DNA of 31,428 nucleotides from assembly GCA_000310025.1 (NCBI GenBank), contig FN649739.1, positions 2,068,020 to 2,099,447 on the forward strand, given 5' to 3'. Both the position numbers and the translations under genes were made by a program. Numbering within the stretch: the stretch's first letter is position 1; every line of letters begins with the position of its first letter. The notes under the pieces were generated by a model, which saw only the letters and a program-made list of their open reading frames with translations, was not told where the DNA came from and did not search any database. This document shows positions 11,510 to 24,000 of this stretch, one piece after another. This DNA comes from Ectocarpus siliculosus (Eukaryota; Sar; Phaeophyceae; Ectocarpales; Ectocarpaceae).

Positions 11510-14500
11510 ACTGCTTGTAGGAGAGGTGGATTCCAATACCTTCAGCTCCTCAAGTGTCTGGGCCGAGAGAATCGGACTCCCGTAACTCGAATGAAGGCAA
11601 GATTCCATCACACAAAACCTGGGTGTAGTTCGTTCAAGCTCGATATTCCCACACGCAGCAGGAATACACTGACTGTTGGTATCGAAACGGGGCGGTGGCG
11701 TTGGAAAGTGTTTCATGTGGACTACCCCGCGATATTGACAAGAACAAGACATGTCCTTGTCCAAGGACCGCGCGCTGTACGGTTGACCGAGGGATTGTCG
11801 CGTCTTGTCGTGTCGTGTGCGACCCATTCAGGACAAGTAAAATGACTTCGAGGGAGAGACGGGCTTGGGAATAGACACCCGAGAAAATGACCTCTGTTCG
11901 TTGTAGTATGTAGTGTATCCTCCTCGCGCCGGAGAAATTGCTAAATGCAACCGACCAAAACTGTCGAGGAAGAAATCTATGTTGGTGGCAACAGCAAGCA
12001 TTTTATTGCTGCAGCCGTCCTTTGCGGCGTTCCCCCTTCGTGTGTACCCCCCCCCCCCGCCCCCCGTGTACATGTACCAAAAAGTGCAGGCTGACGCCCA
12101 GAATAGATGGGAAGACGACACCCCGCGCGGCTTCGAATGGTGTTGGGTTCAACGTGGGTGTATTGGGGGCGTGTTTATAGCCTCTGCGGGCAACTTGAGG
12201 TAAAGAGGAGGGGAGAGGAGGTGGTAGTAAAGGACGCGGAATCAGGAACGCCTCTCCGAAGACACAAGTTGAAGACAGAATGTTCGAGGTTCCCTCTCCC
12301 GTGTATCACGCAAACAAGTGGTGCTTAAAATGCAGATCTCGGATGGTGGGGTTCCTCGATGAGAACCAGTAGATGCGTAGACAGTGGAGGAAAAGCACGT
12401 ACTGCCTCTTTTACGTTCCCACATACCTGCGCATGTACCCAACGAAGACGCCATGTTGCGGGCAAGAATGTGTACTGTAGCGCGGACATATTTTTGTACG
12501 AGACTGGGGCGGAGGATTACGCTTTCAGTTGGGGGCGGGGCACCAAAAACGACGAGTTGTTTCTCGAGGTTCGTGTCGCTTTCGGAGAAATAGCAGTGGC
12601 GCTCGACAGCAGCGCCCTGTCCCCCAACAGAGAGTAATTGGAGTACATGCACACGCTCCCACGGCGACGACGCCCTTGCAACCAAACAGGTGCCCCATTT
12701 CTCCGCCAGATGAAGGATGCCACCCTCATTATTTTACCGGTACGCTGTCTTCCATTTGTACTAGTACCACTTCCCGCACCGACGTCCGCACGTCCAGCGC
12801 AGAAACTTCCGACCTATCAACACCCTCCCGAGCAACAACGGCCTGATGTACGCGTGGTCGGGCGCGGTCGTCTGCCGCCACCACGCTCAACAAGCGGCAA
12901 GCAGACACCGAAACTGTCACCGGCTGCCAAGATGGACTCCCTCTACGAAAAAGAGCGTCCCATATCGCCTTCCACGCACACACATCGTTGTAGCTATCAA
13001 CCAGTCCATCCTACGCGCACACCTGACCTATAATCTAACTCACCCTTCTCTTTCCCTCTTTCTCTCTCTCCTAGCTATTTCGCCCTGACCTCACCACTAT
13101 TTGCACACTGACATAAAAAATCTTTGGTTTGAAATACGTTTTGTGCTTGAATTTTTCCCCGCCCGTTGTTTTGACCAATCACACCTACAACCTTGAAATG
13201 ACTATATATGAACCCCTGAACCCCTCACGTGGGAGCTCAAAACGCGAAAAACAAGAAAACCTTGCGCAAGGACAAGAAGGGCAACGCTTACCTCGGTTGC
13301 GCCAATCAACCGAAAAGAATAACAACATACAGCACCCCCCAACCTTGCCATCACGCCAGCAGACGCCCCCCCCCCCTCCCCCCCCACAAAGCCTATCTTT
13401 TATTTTACGATGATAACTTTCGATGTGCCTCAACGTCCTTCCAACACAAAAGGACGAAACCCGACACCATGCAAGAACCACACCCTAGGGAGGGAAGGCA
13501 GCGGCCTAGGCATTGCTGCACCCCTTGGAAATGATGCCCCCCATTCTTCTATGAATCTATTCCGACTATCTTACCCGGCACCACAGACATGTACGTACGT
13601 CCTGGGAACATGTACTGTCGTGAACCGTTTGTGCGAGGAGTGGTAAACGTCCAAAACCCCCCCGTCTGCTATCGAACTATGTAGAGTATATGCCCTTCGA
13701 AAAATAACTGAAAGATTCGACACACACGTGTTGATCTGTCTCTGGCTCCTCGTGCAACATCGAAAACAACACCGACACGGAGAAAGAACGAGAGAGGCGA
13801 GGAACACACGTCAACGATCTCGTCGCTCGTGCTCTTGGCGCATGCACGCCCTTTGTTTCTGAAAGTTTGCTCCCCGCCCACCGTACTAAAGCAAATACGC
13901 TCTGCTAGCCCTACCCCCACCCCCCCCGACCCGTACCTCTCGACAAAGATTGCGAGCAGTCCTTCACGCATACCACAACAAACACACGACTCCGAGAAAA
14001 ACCACAGGATCTCGTCGTCCACAAACGTCAGGCACCTAGAAAAAAACTTGGCACGCGAACCTTCTCTCTCTCTCGAAGTGTTGCTGATGGAGGTTTTATG
14101 CGTGCGACGACCACACGAGAAAAAAAAAAGCGGAACGCATGGGTGCGCCGTTAAAAGCAGCCTGAAGTCATTCAAAACACTAAAAAGGGACGGGAAACAC
14201 ATGGACGCAGAGGCACACCGCGGCATACGTCATATTTTAAAGTATGCACAGCACACGTAACGGCAGGTAGACTTCACACACAGAGGTGTTCGCCGGGCAG
14301 CCGGAGAAACACATGACAACCACAAGCTCTCCTTGCAGCCGAAACGGGGGGTAGGTACCCCCGCCCCCGCAAAACGCCTCCCTTCCGCGCCCGGCGGTAC
14401 AACCCGCCGGGCGTTTCAAGGGACAGGGAAGCTCTGGCCAACCAAAACCGCACCTTCGACGACGTTCGTCACGCATGGCCAGCACATCGCTACGCCACAC

Positions 14501-15173
14501 CCGCCTCTCGTTACCCTGTTGGACGAGTATGTATCGCTGAACGGAAGACACGCTACGTACGTATTTCCTCATGTTCACATGGTATGTGCTACGACCACCA
14601 CGTTCCAAAACAGACATGAAAAAAACCCCGCGGCACTGAGAACGAACGACAAAAAAAGACACGATCCCATCCCAGCGCCAGCAAAAATTCCACGCCAACA
14701 GTAACAACCAATTAACCGTAACCACAGCAGCAGTGGGCACAGTCCAAAAATGGTTGTATTACACCCACCAAAATTAAAGCTCACCGCACACGATGACGCC
14801 AGTACACCCGACGCCTCGACACATGCGTTTGTAGTCGCACACGGAAATAAAAAGAAAGTAAACGCTTCAACAAGCACCAGGCCCCGCGCGAAGGGCTCCC
14901 ACTCGTTTACTAAATCCGCGAGAGAATCTCGCGCGCGCAAGGAAAACAATGAAAAATTTCCAAAAGGTGGCACCTAGTCATGCACTGACACACCTAACGA
15001 CATGACAGCCGCCCGCTCAGCCCCCCCCCCCCCCTTTTCCCCTCGTACTGCGCGCAGAGCCGAAGTTGGACGAACGAGCCCAAAATCTAGCCGGGTATTC
15101 AGCATCATCTACCAACGGCCGGGGCCACGCACCTCGCCCCCTCTGTCGGGCGGCCCGCTTACCCGCGTAATGA
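11510..15173. other. Gene-poor region between convergent genes
   Basis: This should include the 3' UTRs of the plus-strand B-box gene and the minus-strand RVxF/NLS gene. Several open frames of 60-190 codons occur on both strands, but none has a recognisable motif, consistent codon pattern or splice context I would defend. Poly-C tracts occur near 12047-12064, 13368-13386 and 15020-15034, and a (TC)-rich block at about 13045-13075. No tRNA or other RNA gene was recognised. Confidence 0.4.
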
Positions 15174-15452
15174 GGCTTCACCAGTAACAGCAGAGCACGG
15201 CCTGTACCTCACTCGCTGAGTAGAAATACAGACTTCTGTAGGGCAGCAGGAGATAGATGATGTCCTAGACTTCACCAGTAATAGCAGAGCACGGCCTGTA
15301 CCCACTCGCCAAGTAGAAATACAGACTTCTGTATGGCAGCAGGAGATAGATGATGTCCTAGACTTCACCAGTAACAGCAGAGCACGGTCTGTACCTCACT
15401 CGCTAAGTAGAAACACAAACTTCCGTGTGGCAGCAGGAGACGATGATGTCCT
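15174..15452. repeat. Three-copy tandem repeat, unit about 94 bp
   Basis: Units start at 15174, 15268 and 15361, each beginning G[AG]CTTCACCAGTAA[CT]AGCAGAGCACGG and ending GATGATGTCCT. The second differs from the first at only a few positions; the third is more diverged near its end. The array lies just beyond the stop codon of the minus-strand gene, so it may sit in its 3' UTR. Confidence 0.9.
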
Positions 15453-15684
15453 CCGCCCCTCCCGCAGTAAAAACTAAAAAAGACGCCTTTTGCGTGCGCA
15501 CACCCAGACAGACGAACCTCAACCTCTCCCACCCATTGTAGGGTGATACACTCAGCACCGCTACTAAACACGCGCTCAGGTGCACTTTCTACCCCAGAGC
15601 GGTCATGCACCAAGATAGCACTAGGACAACGCAGACATGAACGCCCTCGGATGCACCCCCACCGCTCAGGACGGCCCTCCTAGC

Positions 15685-18600
15685 TCAGATAGACCTCCTC
15701 CCCACCGGGAAGTTGCCCTTGGTGTGGCAGCCCCCAAGCCTCCTCCAGCCCCCGGCCTCCTCGTAGCCCTCCACCCCTTCCGGCCAGCACGGGACGAGGA
15801 ACCGGCATATCGGGGTCCTCACCTCCCCCCCGGGCTTCATCGCGGCGTCCATGTCCACGTCCTCCGTGCACGACAAGTCCATCGGGGTTGCAGCAGGCGG
15901 AGGTACGCTCACCGAGTTCGCCGCTGTTGTTGCGCAGGGGACCAAGCGGGCCGACGACGCCCCGTTCGCCCGCAACGCCGCCGTCGCCGCCGCCTCTACG
16001 GTCAGCTCTGAGGTGGTGGTGGTGGTAGAGGTTACCCTCCCATTTTTCCCCGCCGCCACCGCCATCGCGACGGCCACCTTCCCTGTCGAAGGCGACGGTC
16101 GCGTTGGCCGGCGGTGTGAGTCGCCGCCGCCGCCGCCGGTCCCGCTGGTCCCGCTGGTCCGCACGTTTACGCGATGACTCGACGGTGATGACCATGTCGA
16201 CACCTTGCGCTTTTTCTTCGGGGAAGCCGGCGTCGGTATCGACGGGAAGGGCGACGTCGTCGTCGTCGTCGTCTTGTGCGCCACCGCTGTGCTGCTGGTG
16301 TTAGCGCTGGTGCTCTTGAACGGCGCCGGCGCCAAGGCGCGGTTCTTGGACGCCGCCCTGGTGGCGCTGCCGCTGCTACTTCTGCTGCTGTCTTCGACAG
16401 GGCATCATTGGGGGGGGGGGGAGGGGGGGGGCAGGCACCCACCGTTAGAGCAGAGGCCAGACCACAACTAAAGCCCAACTCCCGAGTAGTGTATACCGCA
16501 ATCAAATAGTGACCAGTTGAGTAAGCGGAGGAGGACTGGCTATGCAGTCGCTCCCTTTAAGGCTCCGCCGTGCGAATGAACGGTTGTACACAACTGCTGT
16601 ATTTCCAACTAACAAGCGCAGCCGTATGCACTCCAAGTCGGCAGCGATAGGCAGCGGAGGAGGACTGGCTATGCAGTCGCTCCCTTTAAGGCTCCGCCGT
16701 GCGAATGAACGGTTGTACACAACTGCTGTATTTCCAACTAACAAGCGCAGCCGTATGCACTCCAAGTCGGCAGCGATAGGCAGAGAATGTATGTGCGACA
16801 TGGTACCCAGCGAGGTTTGGTTGTTGGTCGTATCATATGCATGTGCTCCACGAGATTTTGCCATGCCATTTTCTTGCTGTGTCATTTCGTGGTCTGCCAA
16901 ACAGGACAGGTGACAAGACGAAGAACTAAAGTCACGTGTTCTTGTTCTGTCAAAAAAACTGCAGCAACATTTCATCATGGCACGTGGGACAAGTTGAAAT
17001 CTTCACAGGTGGGAGGGACTTCTCTCCAAGCCCGAACCATCGGAAGCAACCTAAGCCTTGAGACAGGCCGACACATGGGACGCCATGTGTTTCGATTTTT
17101 CTCTGCCAAGTGATTCCGCGTGCGACCAAGACATGAACGGATGGAAGTTCAACACTCGAAGCTTCGTTCGGGGCAAGTGTGATCGCACAAGGCGCAACAC
17201 GCCAGCTTGTGTTCTCTACTGTAACCAGCTGCTCGCGCGGCTTTAGAATCTTGAATTTTGAACACAACGAAAGTACATGTTGTTGTTGTTGTTGTTGTAT
17301 TCACGCTAAAAATCGTTCCGTTCTCTCTGCTCAGTACCTTCTTCTGTCCGTACTATTTAAGTCTAGCACGTAAAAAAAAAAGACGGCTGCACTGACCTTA
17401 GAACAACTATTCCTGTTAATTTTTGTATTTTCTTAATACTTTGTAACACAACGAATCCATCTCTATCTGAGAAAAGAGTCAAGATAGATAAGCAATGAGA
17501 CCATAGCGTCAGAGGAAGGCTACCTGTATTCCTGTTAGTGTATTTTGCCTAAAAACTATTCCTGCTACGATCCGTTAAGGAAAAGTGCATGTAGACATGG
17601 AACGTAACCGCCATCGTATGCATATGATCAAGTGTGGAAGGATATGTCTGTGTTGTAAGACTCCACCACATCCCGTTGAACTGAGGGTATATCTCGAATG
17701 GGTAGTCTTTCTGTGTGTGTGTACAAGGTATTTATTATTCCTTAATTTTCGTGACTTTCTTCTCATGTTTCGTGTCACCCGTGTACGGAAAAAGTTGTTT
17801 CTTCCCACGCACTGCAAAGACTTCAACACAACACCACCGCTGCTGTGGCATTACAATATCTCGAACGGGTATGCTATGCTACGTACGTACGTAGTCTCTC
17901 TTTGATTTTATATTCTCAAAAATCACTCTACCTACACGTGCTGGCGGGTCGACGCTTCGTTCCCCCTGTGTGGCCCCGCGGCTTCTTCGCCCAGAAAAAA
18001 TGAAAAAATAGCAACCAAATAAATGTGGCCGCACGCGACACACAAATGTTGGTACGTCCTAACTTCAGTATACTTGCCGTTCTCAATCAAGCCAACAACG
18101 GCCACCGGAAGCCTCGAGGAACAAAAACAAATAATTTTGGAACAAGACAAAGAGCGAAAAACTACTGCCAAGCAAGGAGCGCACCTCGAACGAAGAGGGA
18201 GAGAAATAGCTTGCTCGAACTGCACTACACCGGACAACGGACACCGCACCAGTAGTGTTTACACATTGATAGTACTATCAAAGTGTAACCAAGCCTCCAC
18301 CGCACACACCGCCCATCCTACGTATACAAAACATTCAAGAACACGAGCGCTCTGGCAGAGCACGCGTAGGGGATCAATGCTGCTACTACTGGATATAAAC
18401 TCTCGTCGCAGCGATACTGCTTCGTTGGGGGAACGACGCGGGCCGGCGAAACAACAGCAGTCAGCTGCTGCACTCACACAAATGGTTGCTGTGCATGTAC
18501 CTCACAGCAGCATGCATGCAATACAAAAAGGCTGACTTGACTCTCAGGCTGTCTTGGTGGCTATGGTTGTTTGTTGTCTTCACATAAAAGTACCGTTCTG

Positions 18601-20284
18601 ATCTCTCTACTCTACCCCGTACCTTCATCTGTCCGTTGTATTTTGTTTTTTTCTACGGTGACACTTGATGCAGAGTAGTTGTTTCTTGCAACGAGAACGA
18701 TGTGACGTTGGAAAAATAATTACATCAACAACAGCAGACAGATGCAACCGCTACAATATATTGCTACGCATCCCCCATGTGAGAACAACAACGTCTCTCA
18801 CCCGAAGCGTTCGACCGCTGCACGCCACAAAGCCCAACAATGTTACAGAATGCCATATGGATAGAGTGATGGATTGAAGGATCCCTTGTGTCATGGGTTC
18901 TTCTGTGAAAAAAAACAGAAACAAAAATTTCGGTGACCGCAAATCCCTCGTCCTTGTCATGAGCGCGCCATCGCCCAAGTTTTTGAATTTCAAAAGTTGA
19001 CCGTTAACAAAGCGTGACAAATTAAATGCGCCAACAACACCGACACTCGCAGCCAACACAAAGTCTAGTACAGCATCAGTAACGCAACAGAGAAGAGGCA
19101 ACCGCAGGCAGCCGCAGGGAAGGGGGATGGTCGGCGCGCTTGGCAAAGCCGACAACATTTTTGCAAAAAAGAGATCTAAAAAAAATATATGACTGCTCGG
19201 CTGCTGTCGCATGGTTTTGCGAACCTGTGATTGGTGATCAACCAGGACTCACGATTTTTGCTTTCGCTGCCACCGCCGCCGCTGCTGCGCCAAAGGCGCT
19301 GCGCTTTCCGCCGGGCGCAGCATTCCCAGACTCCGGAGAGCGTTCTCCTGGATGACGGCGCGCTGCTCCTTTCCCCAGCAACTCGGTGCTGCCGCCTTCG
19401 CTGACTCCCTCCCGCCCAGGGTGAACCGCACCTTCCTGAGCGGTCTGGGTGCCTCGAGCTGCTTCTGTTGTTGTTGTGGCCGGTGGTGCCCCTCGTGGCT
19501 GCTGCCCATATCGGCGGTGCACTCGGGCCATCTACTGCTGTTGTTGCTGTTGTTGCTGTTGCTGCTGTGTCAGACACGCGCACAAACGGGAGAAAATATT
19601 GCTGTTGGTTGGACCAAGGCGCCCAAAAAAATTCAAAACGGAGGAAGAGGGAACATCATGCCCGCCCCTTCCCATGACGTGTGCTCTTGACTCAGCAAGA
19701 ACAAATCGATGACAGCCTCGGAGAAAGAGACCGCCCGCATCACAAGGGCACCTCTCTACAATGACCCTCGTACGTGAAACACAAGGCAGTTTCAAACACA
19801 AACCAACGCCAACAGCACCCCTCATCATGTGTCGGTGTGTTGAGCACGAGAACCATGTCCCGCGCTCTTGGGGTCGTCAAAAACGAAACGGAAACGGACG
19901 GCACGCCGCGGGCACCAACAACAATGAACATTAGAGAGAGTGCTGGTCTCTGTTCCAAACAAAAAAAAACACCGACAAACGGTCGATTGGATGCCTCTCT
20001 CGGCCCGCCTGCTGCCCCTGCCACGCGAGCTACAACTCACCACATGGCCTCCATCAGCATCCCACTGTTGCTGCCGCAGGTGGCCGCCGCCTCCTCTTCG
20101 TATTCGCTCCCGAAGGACGAGTCGTTGTCGCTGTCGGTGAACGCCTCCGGAGTCGTCGCCACCGGCGAGTCGCCGCCGTCCGAGAGCTCGCTGCCGCTGC
20201 TGCTGCTGGTGTCCGGCACCCGAATCCTCATCGGGGAGAGGGGGGCGTCTTGGCTCGCCGTCGACAGCACGGCGCAGCACAGGG

Positions 20285-20317
<33 letters not shown>

Positions 20318-20330
20318 GAAGGCTGCTCAT
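15685..20330 (-). CDS. Ser-rich putative nuclear protein with RVxF motif and NLS
   Basis: Three minus-strand exons join with matching phases: 20330-20041 (ATG at 20330; donor TG|GTGAGT, phase 2), 19564-19253 (acceptor ACACAG; donor TC|GTGAGT, phase 2) and 16387-15685 (acceptor CAG in a CAGCAGCAG run; TGA at 15685). The total is 1305 bases, 434 residues. Visible features are an N-terminal poly-Ser and acidic region (SGSELSDGGDS, SDNDSSFGSEYEEE), a Gln/Asn run, then RPLRKVRFTLGGRES, where KVRF fits the protein phosphatase 1 docking motif. Next are basic helices (CWGKEQRAVIQENALRSLG, QQRRRWQRKQK) and ASPKKKRKVSTW, a classical nuclear localisation signal. A GTGAGG donor-like site at 15822 inside the last exon might allow alternative splicing. 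I do not recognise the family. Exons 1-2 are the safer part; the 2.9-kb second intron rests on phase and composition only. A PP1-regulatory role is inference from one short motif. Confidence 0.55.
16525..16782. repeat. Perfect 129-bp tandem duplication
   Basis: The unit 16525-16653 is followed directly by an identical unit 16654-16782, with no difference seen by eye. Because 129 is divisible by three and the unit lacks stops in some frames, open frames run through it on both strands, but neither resembles a protein. In the model above it lies in intron 2 of the RVxF/NLS gene. Perfect identity suggests a recent duplication or an assembly artefact. Confidence 0.95.
17661..17745 (+). repeat. Dispersed repeat, copy A
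   Basis: A segment centred on GGGTATATCTCGAATGGGTA followed by GTCTTTCTGTGTGTGTG and TATTTATTATTCCTTAAT matches, in reverse complement, 25321-25395. Copy A has a few extra bases (ACAAGG) before TATTTATTATT. It encodes nothing recognisable and is probably a fragment of a transposable element. Confidence 0.8.
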
Positions 20331-20914
20331 GATTTAAGGGTAACTGACTTCAGGCTGCTGCTGTTCGTGCCAGTGGAGACAACGGCGGAGGATGGAGAGA
20401 GAGTTGGAGAGAGAGTGCGCACGACACAGCACAGCAGTCGTACGTTGCTGTTCAACTGCCGCCGCCTGAGTTTTAGAAGGTTGACGCTGCGGCTGGGTGC
20501 GGATGTGGAGAAAGGCGGGGGCAGCAGATGATCTTGGCGCACAGAGAGAGAGCCGGAAGAGGCGGGGGGGCAAGCGCGCACACCCAGGAAAAACGAAAAA
20601 CAACTTGTAAAACACGTACAACAGACAGGAGTATTTTTTTCTCGCCTTGTCCGCAGGTGTGGTGTGGATACCAGATGTACCCGGAGATGGTGGTTGGCTC
20701 TTCCTAGGCTTGTCGGGATAATATACTCCTGGTCATTGGTCGGACTTTTTAATGCTGTTGTGGTTGCGCCGCATGTTGTCTGCTGAGGGTATACCCTTTT
20801 CGGACAAAGCACACGAAAAAGGTGTAGATGTGTAGATACTTTGGACCGACTCCTCCTCATTATTTTTGATAAAGTCGGAGACGGGAGGCGCACAACAACC
20901 TTCTTGCCTACGCC
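20331..20914. promoter_or_regulatory. Putative bidirectional promoter
   Basis: The 584 bases between the divergent start codons of the RVxF/NLS gene (minus) and the SAP30-SGF29 gene (plus) must contain both promoters unless unseen non-coding exons lie elsewhere. The region has GA/CT-rich stretches (GAGAGAGAGTTGGAGAGAGAG near 20396) and T-runs near 20633. I see no decisive core-promoter element. Open frames crossing it on the minus strand do not resemble proteins. Confidence 0.4.
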
Positions 20915-21005
20915 ATGGCTTCCTCTGGAAAGTACCCGAGGAAGGTGACGGTCAGGTTCAAGAAGCTCGAGGTGAGGAAGAGTCCACGGAGACCGAGAGT
21001 AGAGA

Positions 21006-21038
<33 letters not shown>

Positions 21039-24000
21039 GAGTCACCCCAGGGCAGTTGGATGAGTCGACAGACTTGCGTTATTTCGGAGAACGTAGATAG
21101 CGGTCTGGTTGCGTGTGTGTTGTCCTGGGGCCCATGACCTCATCTCCCTGCACCCCGTGCTCGGCACCTCTTCGGTGTCCTCGCGTGTTGACAACTTCTC
21201 CCGGAGGCTAACGCTGTAGTGTGAGGGAGCTCGGATGGTGTTGTTGTAGTCTACACCAGCTACACCAGTACGACCTCGCATCCTCTGCTGGTTGGTAACA
21301 CCCACCAGCTGTAGGATGTACGTAAGACACACCAAACAGCAGTGGGCGCTGGTGGCAATACGTCCGGCAGGCAGAAGAGACCACAGGGTTGTCCGGGTTA
21401 TAGATGTGGTATAAAGCCAGCATCCGCACCCGAGCTCTTTGTGTTCGAACGTACGGCAAGTCGTCCAGCACCTCAACAGCTCAACTGCACACCAGCCTGG
21501 CGGGGTAGACGCGAACCGCATCCTTTTGCCGTGCTATTGTAGCGCCAGGCCAAACGTTTGGGTGACAACTGCAGCAGTATCGCCGCATCCATGTGTAAGC
21601 AGTGGTAAAAATTGTCTTCTTGGTAGAGCCCGTTGGTCTACCGTGTCTTGTGTATGGGTCGTGGCGGTGCTGATGTGTTTCAACAAAAGCAGCGGGGCCG
21701 GGGGGTTTCAATTTCTGATTTTTTTCCAGCTATGCACAACTGCCACACCAAAGTCGGAACCAGCTTTCATCTGACCCTCCGCAGACACACCTTACTTGCA
21801 CAACTACCGGCCTCGGTGTTCATGAGAGAGCGTCTTACACTTTTATCTTCACAATGAAGGGCTTTTACCTCCGCGGCACCTTGTTTACTCCTTTTGGCAC
21901 AGTACAGCGGGAGAGTGGGCCCTGCCATAACCTTCCACCCAGCTGCTGTGACGTCAAGCAGAGGTCCTCTGTGTGTACGTGTGTATTTGTACCCATTCAA
22001 CCGATCCATCGTGTGTGGGGTAAAATATGTTTCCCCGCATAGGGTCTACGGTCTACGGATAGCCAGCCCGAAGGCTTGCCTCAGGCATGCGCAGCAAGGC
22101 TCGTCGCAGGAGAATAATGATGGTGGGGCAGGCACAAGAAGGAGGCGTTTGTCTGGCACCAGACCGCATGCCTGAGATGCCTGATATATGTACATCGTAG
22201 ACATATGTATGTACATCGTGGACATGTGTGCGTGCATCATACATGTGTAAGGACGTTTGCCCGAGATTCAAACTGCTGTATGCATAGAAGCTGCGAAGTA
22301 CTTACAGCTGTGTACCATATATTTCATATTTCCGAGTATGGCGACGGGTCATGTATCCGGCTTATCGTCGTGGCTCTCTTGATCGTGCTGCCTGGACCTG
22401 CCTCGAATAGTGTAAGAGCATTCAGGCCCCACAAAACACTGTCTCACGCATATGTCTGATAGAATCAAGTCAGGCATATTCCTGCTGAGAAGCTCGAAAC
22501 AAGAAAAAAGGGCTCTTTCGAAACTCACGCATGTCTGATCGGGCTGAGCTTGAAATTTGAAAAAATTGTCTGTCCCCGCGGGTTGTGAGTATCACTGGTA
22601 TCACTTACGGGATTCAAAACCGAGCGTCGCTAGCGAAACATGCTGGCGTCTTTACGCACGTTAGCGATGGCTGCCGCTCGTCGTGTGTGTGCTTCGTTAA
22701 TTTAGCATCGGGATGATTATTAAGCGAACGAGAGTGTACGTCTTCGGCCGCGGTGCATGTACAACGCTGCTGGCATCACTCATCGGTCACTACTGCACGA
22801 AGGGCGCGAAAAATCTAGACTCGATGACCAGTTTCCAGCAACTCATTTCTTATTTCCACACCACTTTTGTAAAATACTGCAAATCAAACAACTCCGATTT
22901 TTTTATTTTTGTACGTATTTTTTCATTCTGTCCATTGGCAAAAGTATCCAATTACAACGAGCGAAAACCCAACCTAACCGCCGACGTCGAAACCGTTTGT
23001 GTTGCGCCGTACAGGAGAAGTCGCTTTGGAACTACGTCTCCCTCCACAGCATCGACCTCGAAGGTCAGATACGCCCAAGCAAAGAAGAGCTGGAGATCAT
23101 CTGCGCAGAGTGAGTCTAGGGTGTGCGCGCACGCGGGCGCGCGCGAGGAGAGGGCTAATGTTAAAACAGCTAAAAAGACGCTCATACAAAACGCTCATAC
23201 ATTGTACATCTCTCACCTTCGTAGCTGAGTACGGTATGTGCGTGAACCTTCGTAGCTGAGTACAGTTCGTGCGTGGACCGTTTCCTCGGGGCTGGGAATC
23301 GGTGTGATGTAGGGGGGTTGCGCTTACCTGTCGCTGTTGTCTCTCCTGGATGGTATTCATTCCTTGTACTGTATCGAGCAATTAGTGTCGCAGCTTGCTG
23401 ACGACTTTCGTGCGAATGATGACCGTGAACACGTGCATCTCATAGCATACGATATCAACCCATCATCACATGTTAGCATGACTTAGTGAGGCATGTGATA
23501 GACATATTAACGGGTGATAACGTTCACTTTAACAGGCTTTATTATCTTCCGTACACATGGGGGGTGTTAAGTAAACACCGGGTGGGTTGCAACGTTCGCG
23601 AAAACGTGCCACGGAGAAACATGTTGAAGTTGTCTCTTCTTCGTAGATGCGGCATAACCGCCGCCTCTTCGAAACCTCTAGAGGGCAAGCAGGGAAGTGT
23701 CCGATACTTCGATTCCTATTTATGCCGCCCATACCCCTAGCGCCGCAACCACCGGACAGTGACGTCCCATCATAGTGTTTGTGAAGATTCTACGCGCAGC
23801 CGCCAAAACACTAACTCCTTTTTGTATTTTGTATGTGTAGCTGACCGTTGAGTTGTTTGACCAATCACCGTCCACCCTCGTCCCTTTCAAGACGGAACAC
23901 CACTCCGCTCGTCCATAGTCCTCATGGATTCTTACAACAGTTTTTTTCTGTGTGTTTTCCGCCTTCCGAGACTTGCACAAGTAGGTGTGTGCTCGCAGGC

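Noticed and set aside
13669-14226. Minus-strand open frame of 185 codons
   Set aside because: No motif, unusual Cys/Phe/Arg composition and no splice-supported neighbours; likely a chance open frame in non-coding sequence.
15174-15452. CRISPR-like array
   Set aside because: The units are contiguous tandem repeats of about 94 bp without unique spacers, in a eukaryotic context.
16230-16260. PKKKRKV as a sign of viral origin
   Set aside because: This short basic motif is a common classical nuclear localisation signal in cellular proteins; nothing else nearby is virus-like.
16502-16978. Open frames on both strands with a 43-residue internal repeat
   Set aside because: They arise from the exact 129-bp duplication, appear on both strands, and have no protein-like conservation or splice context.
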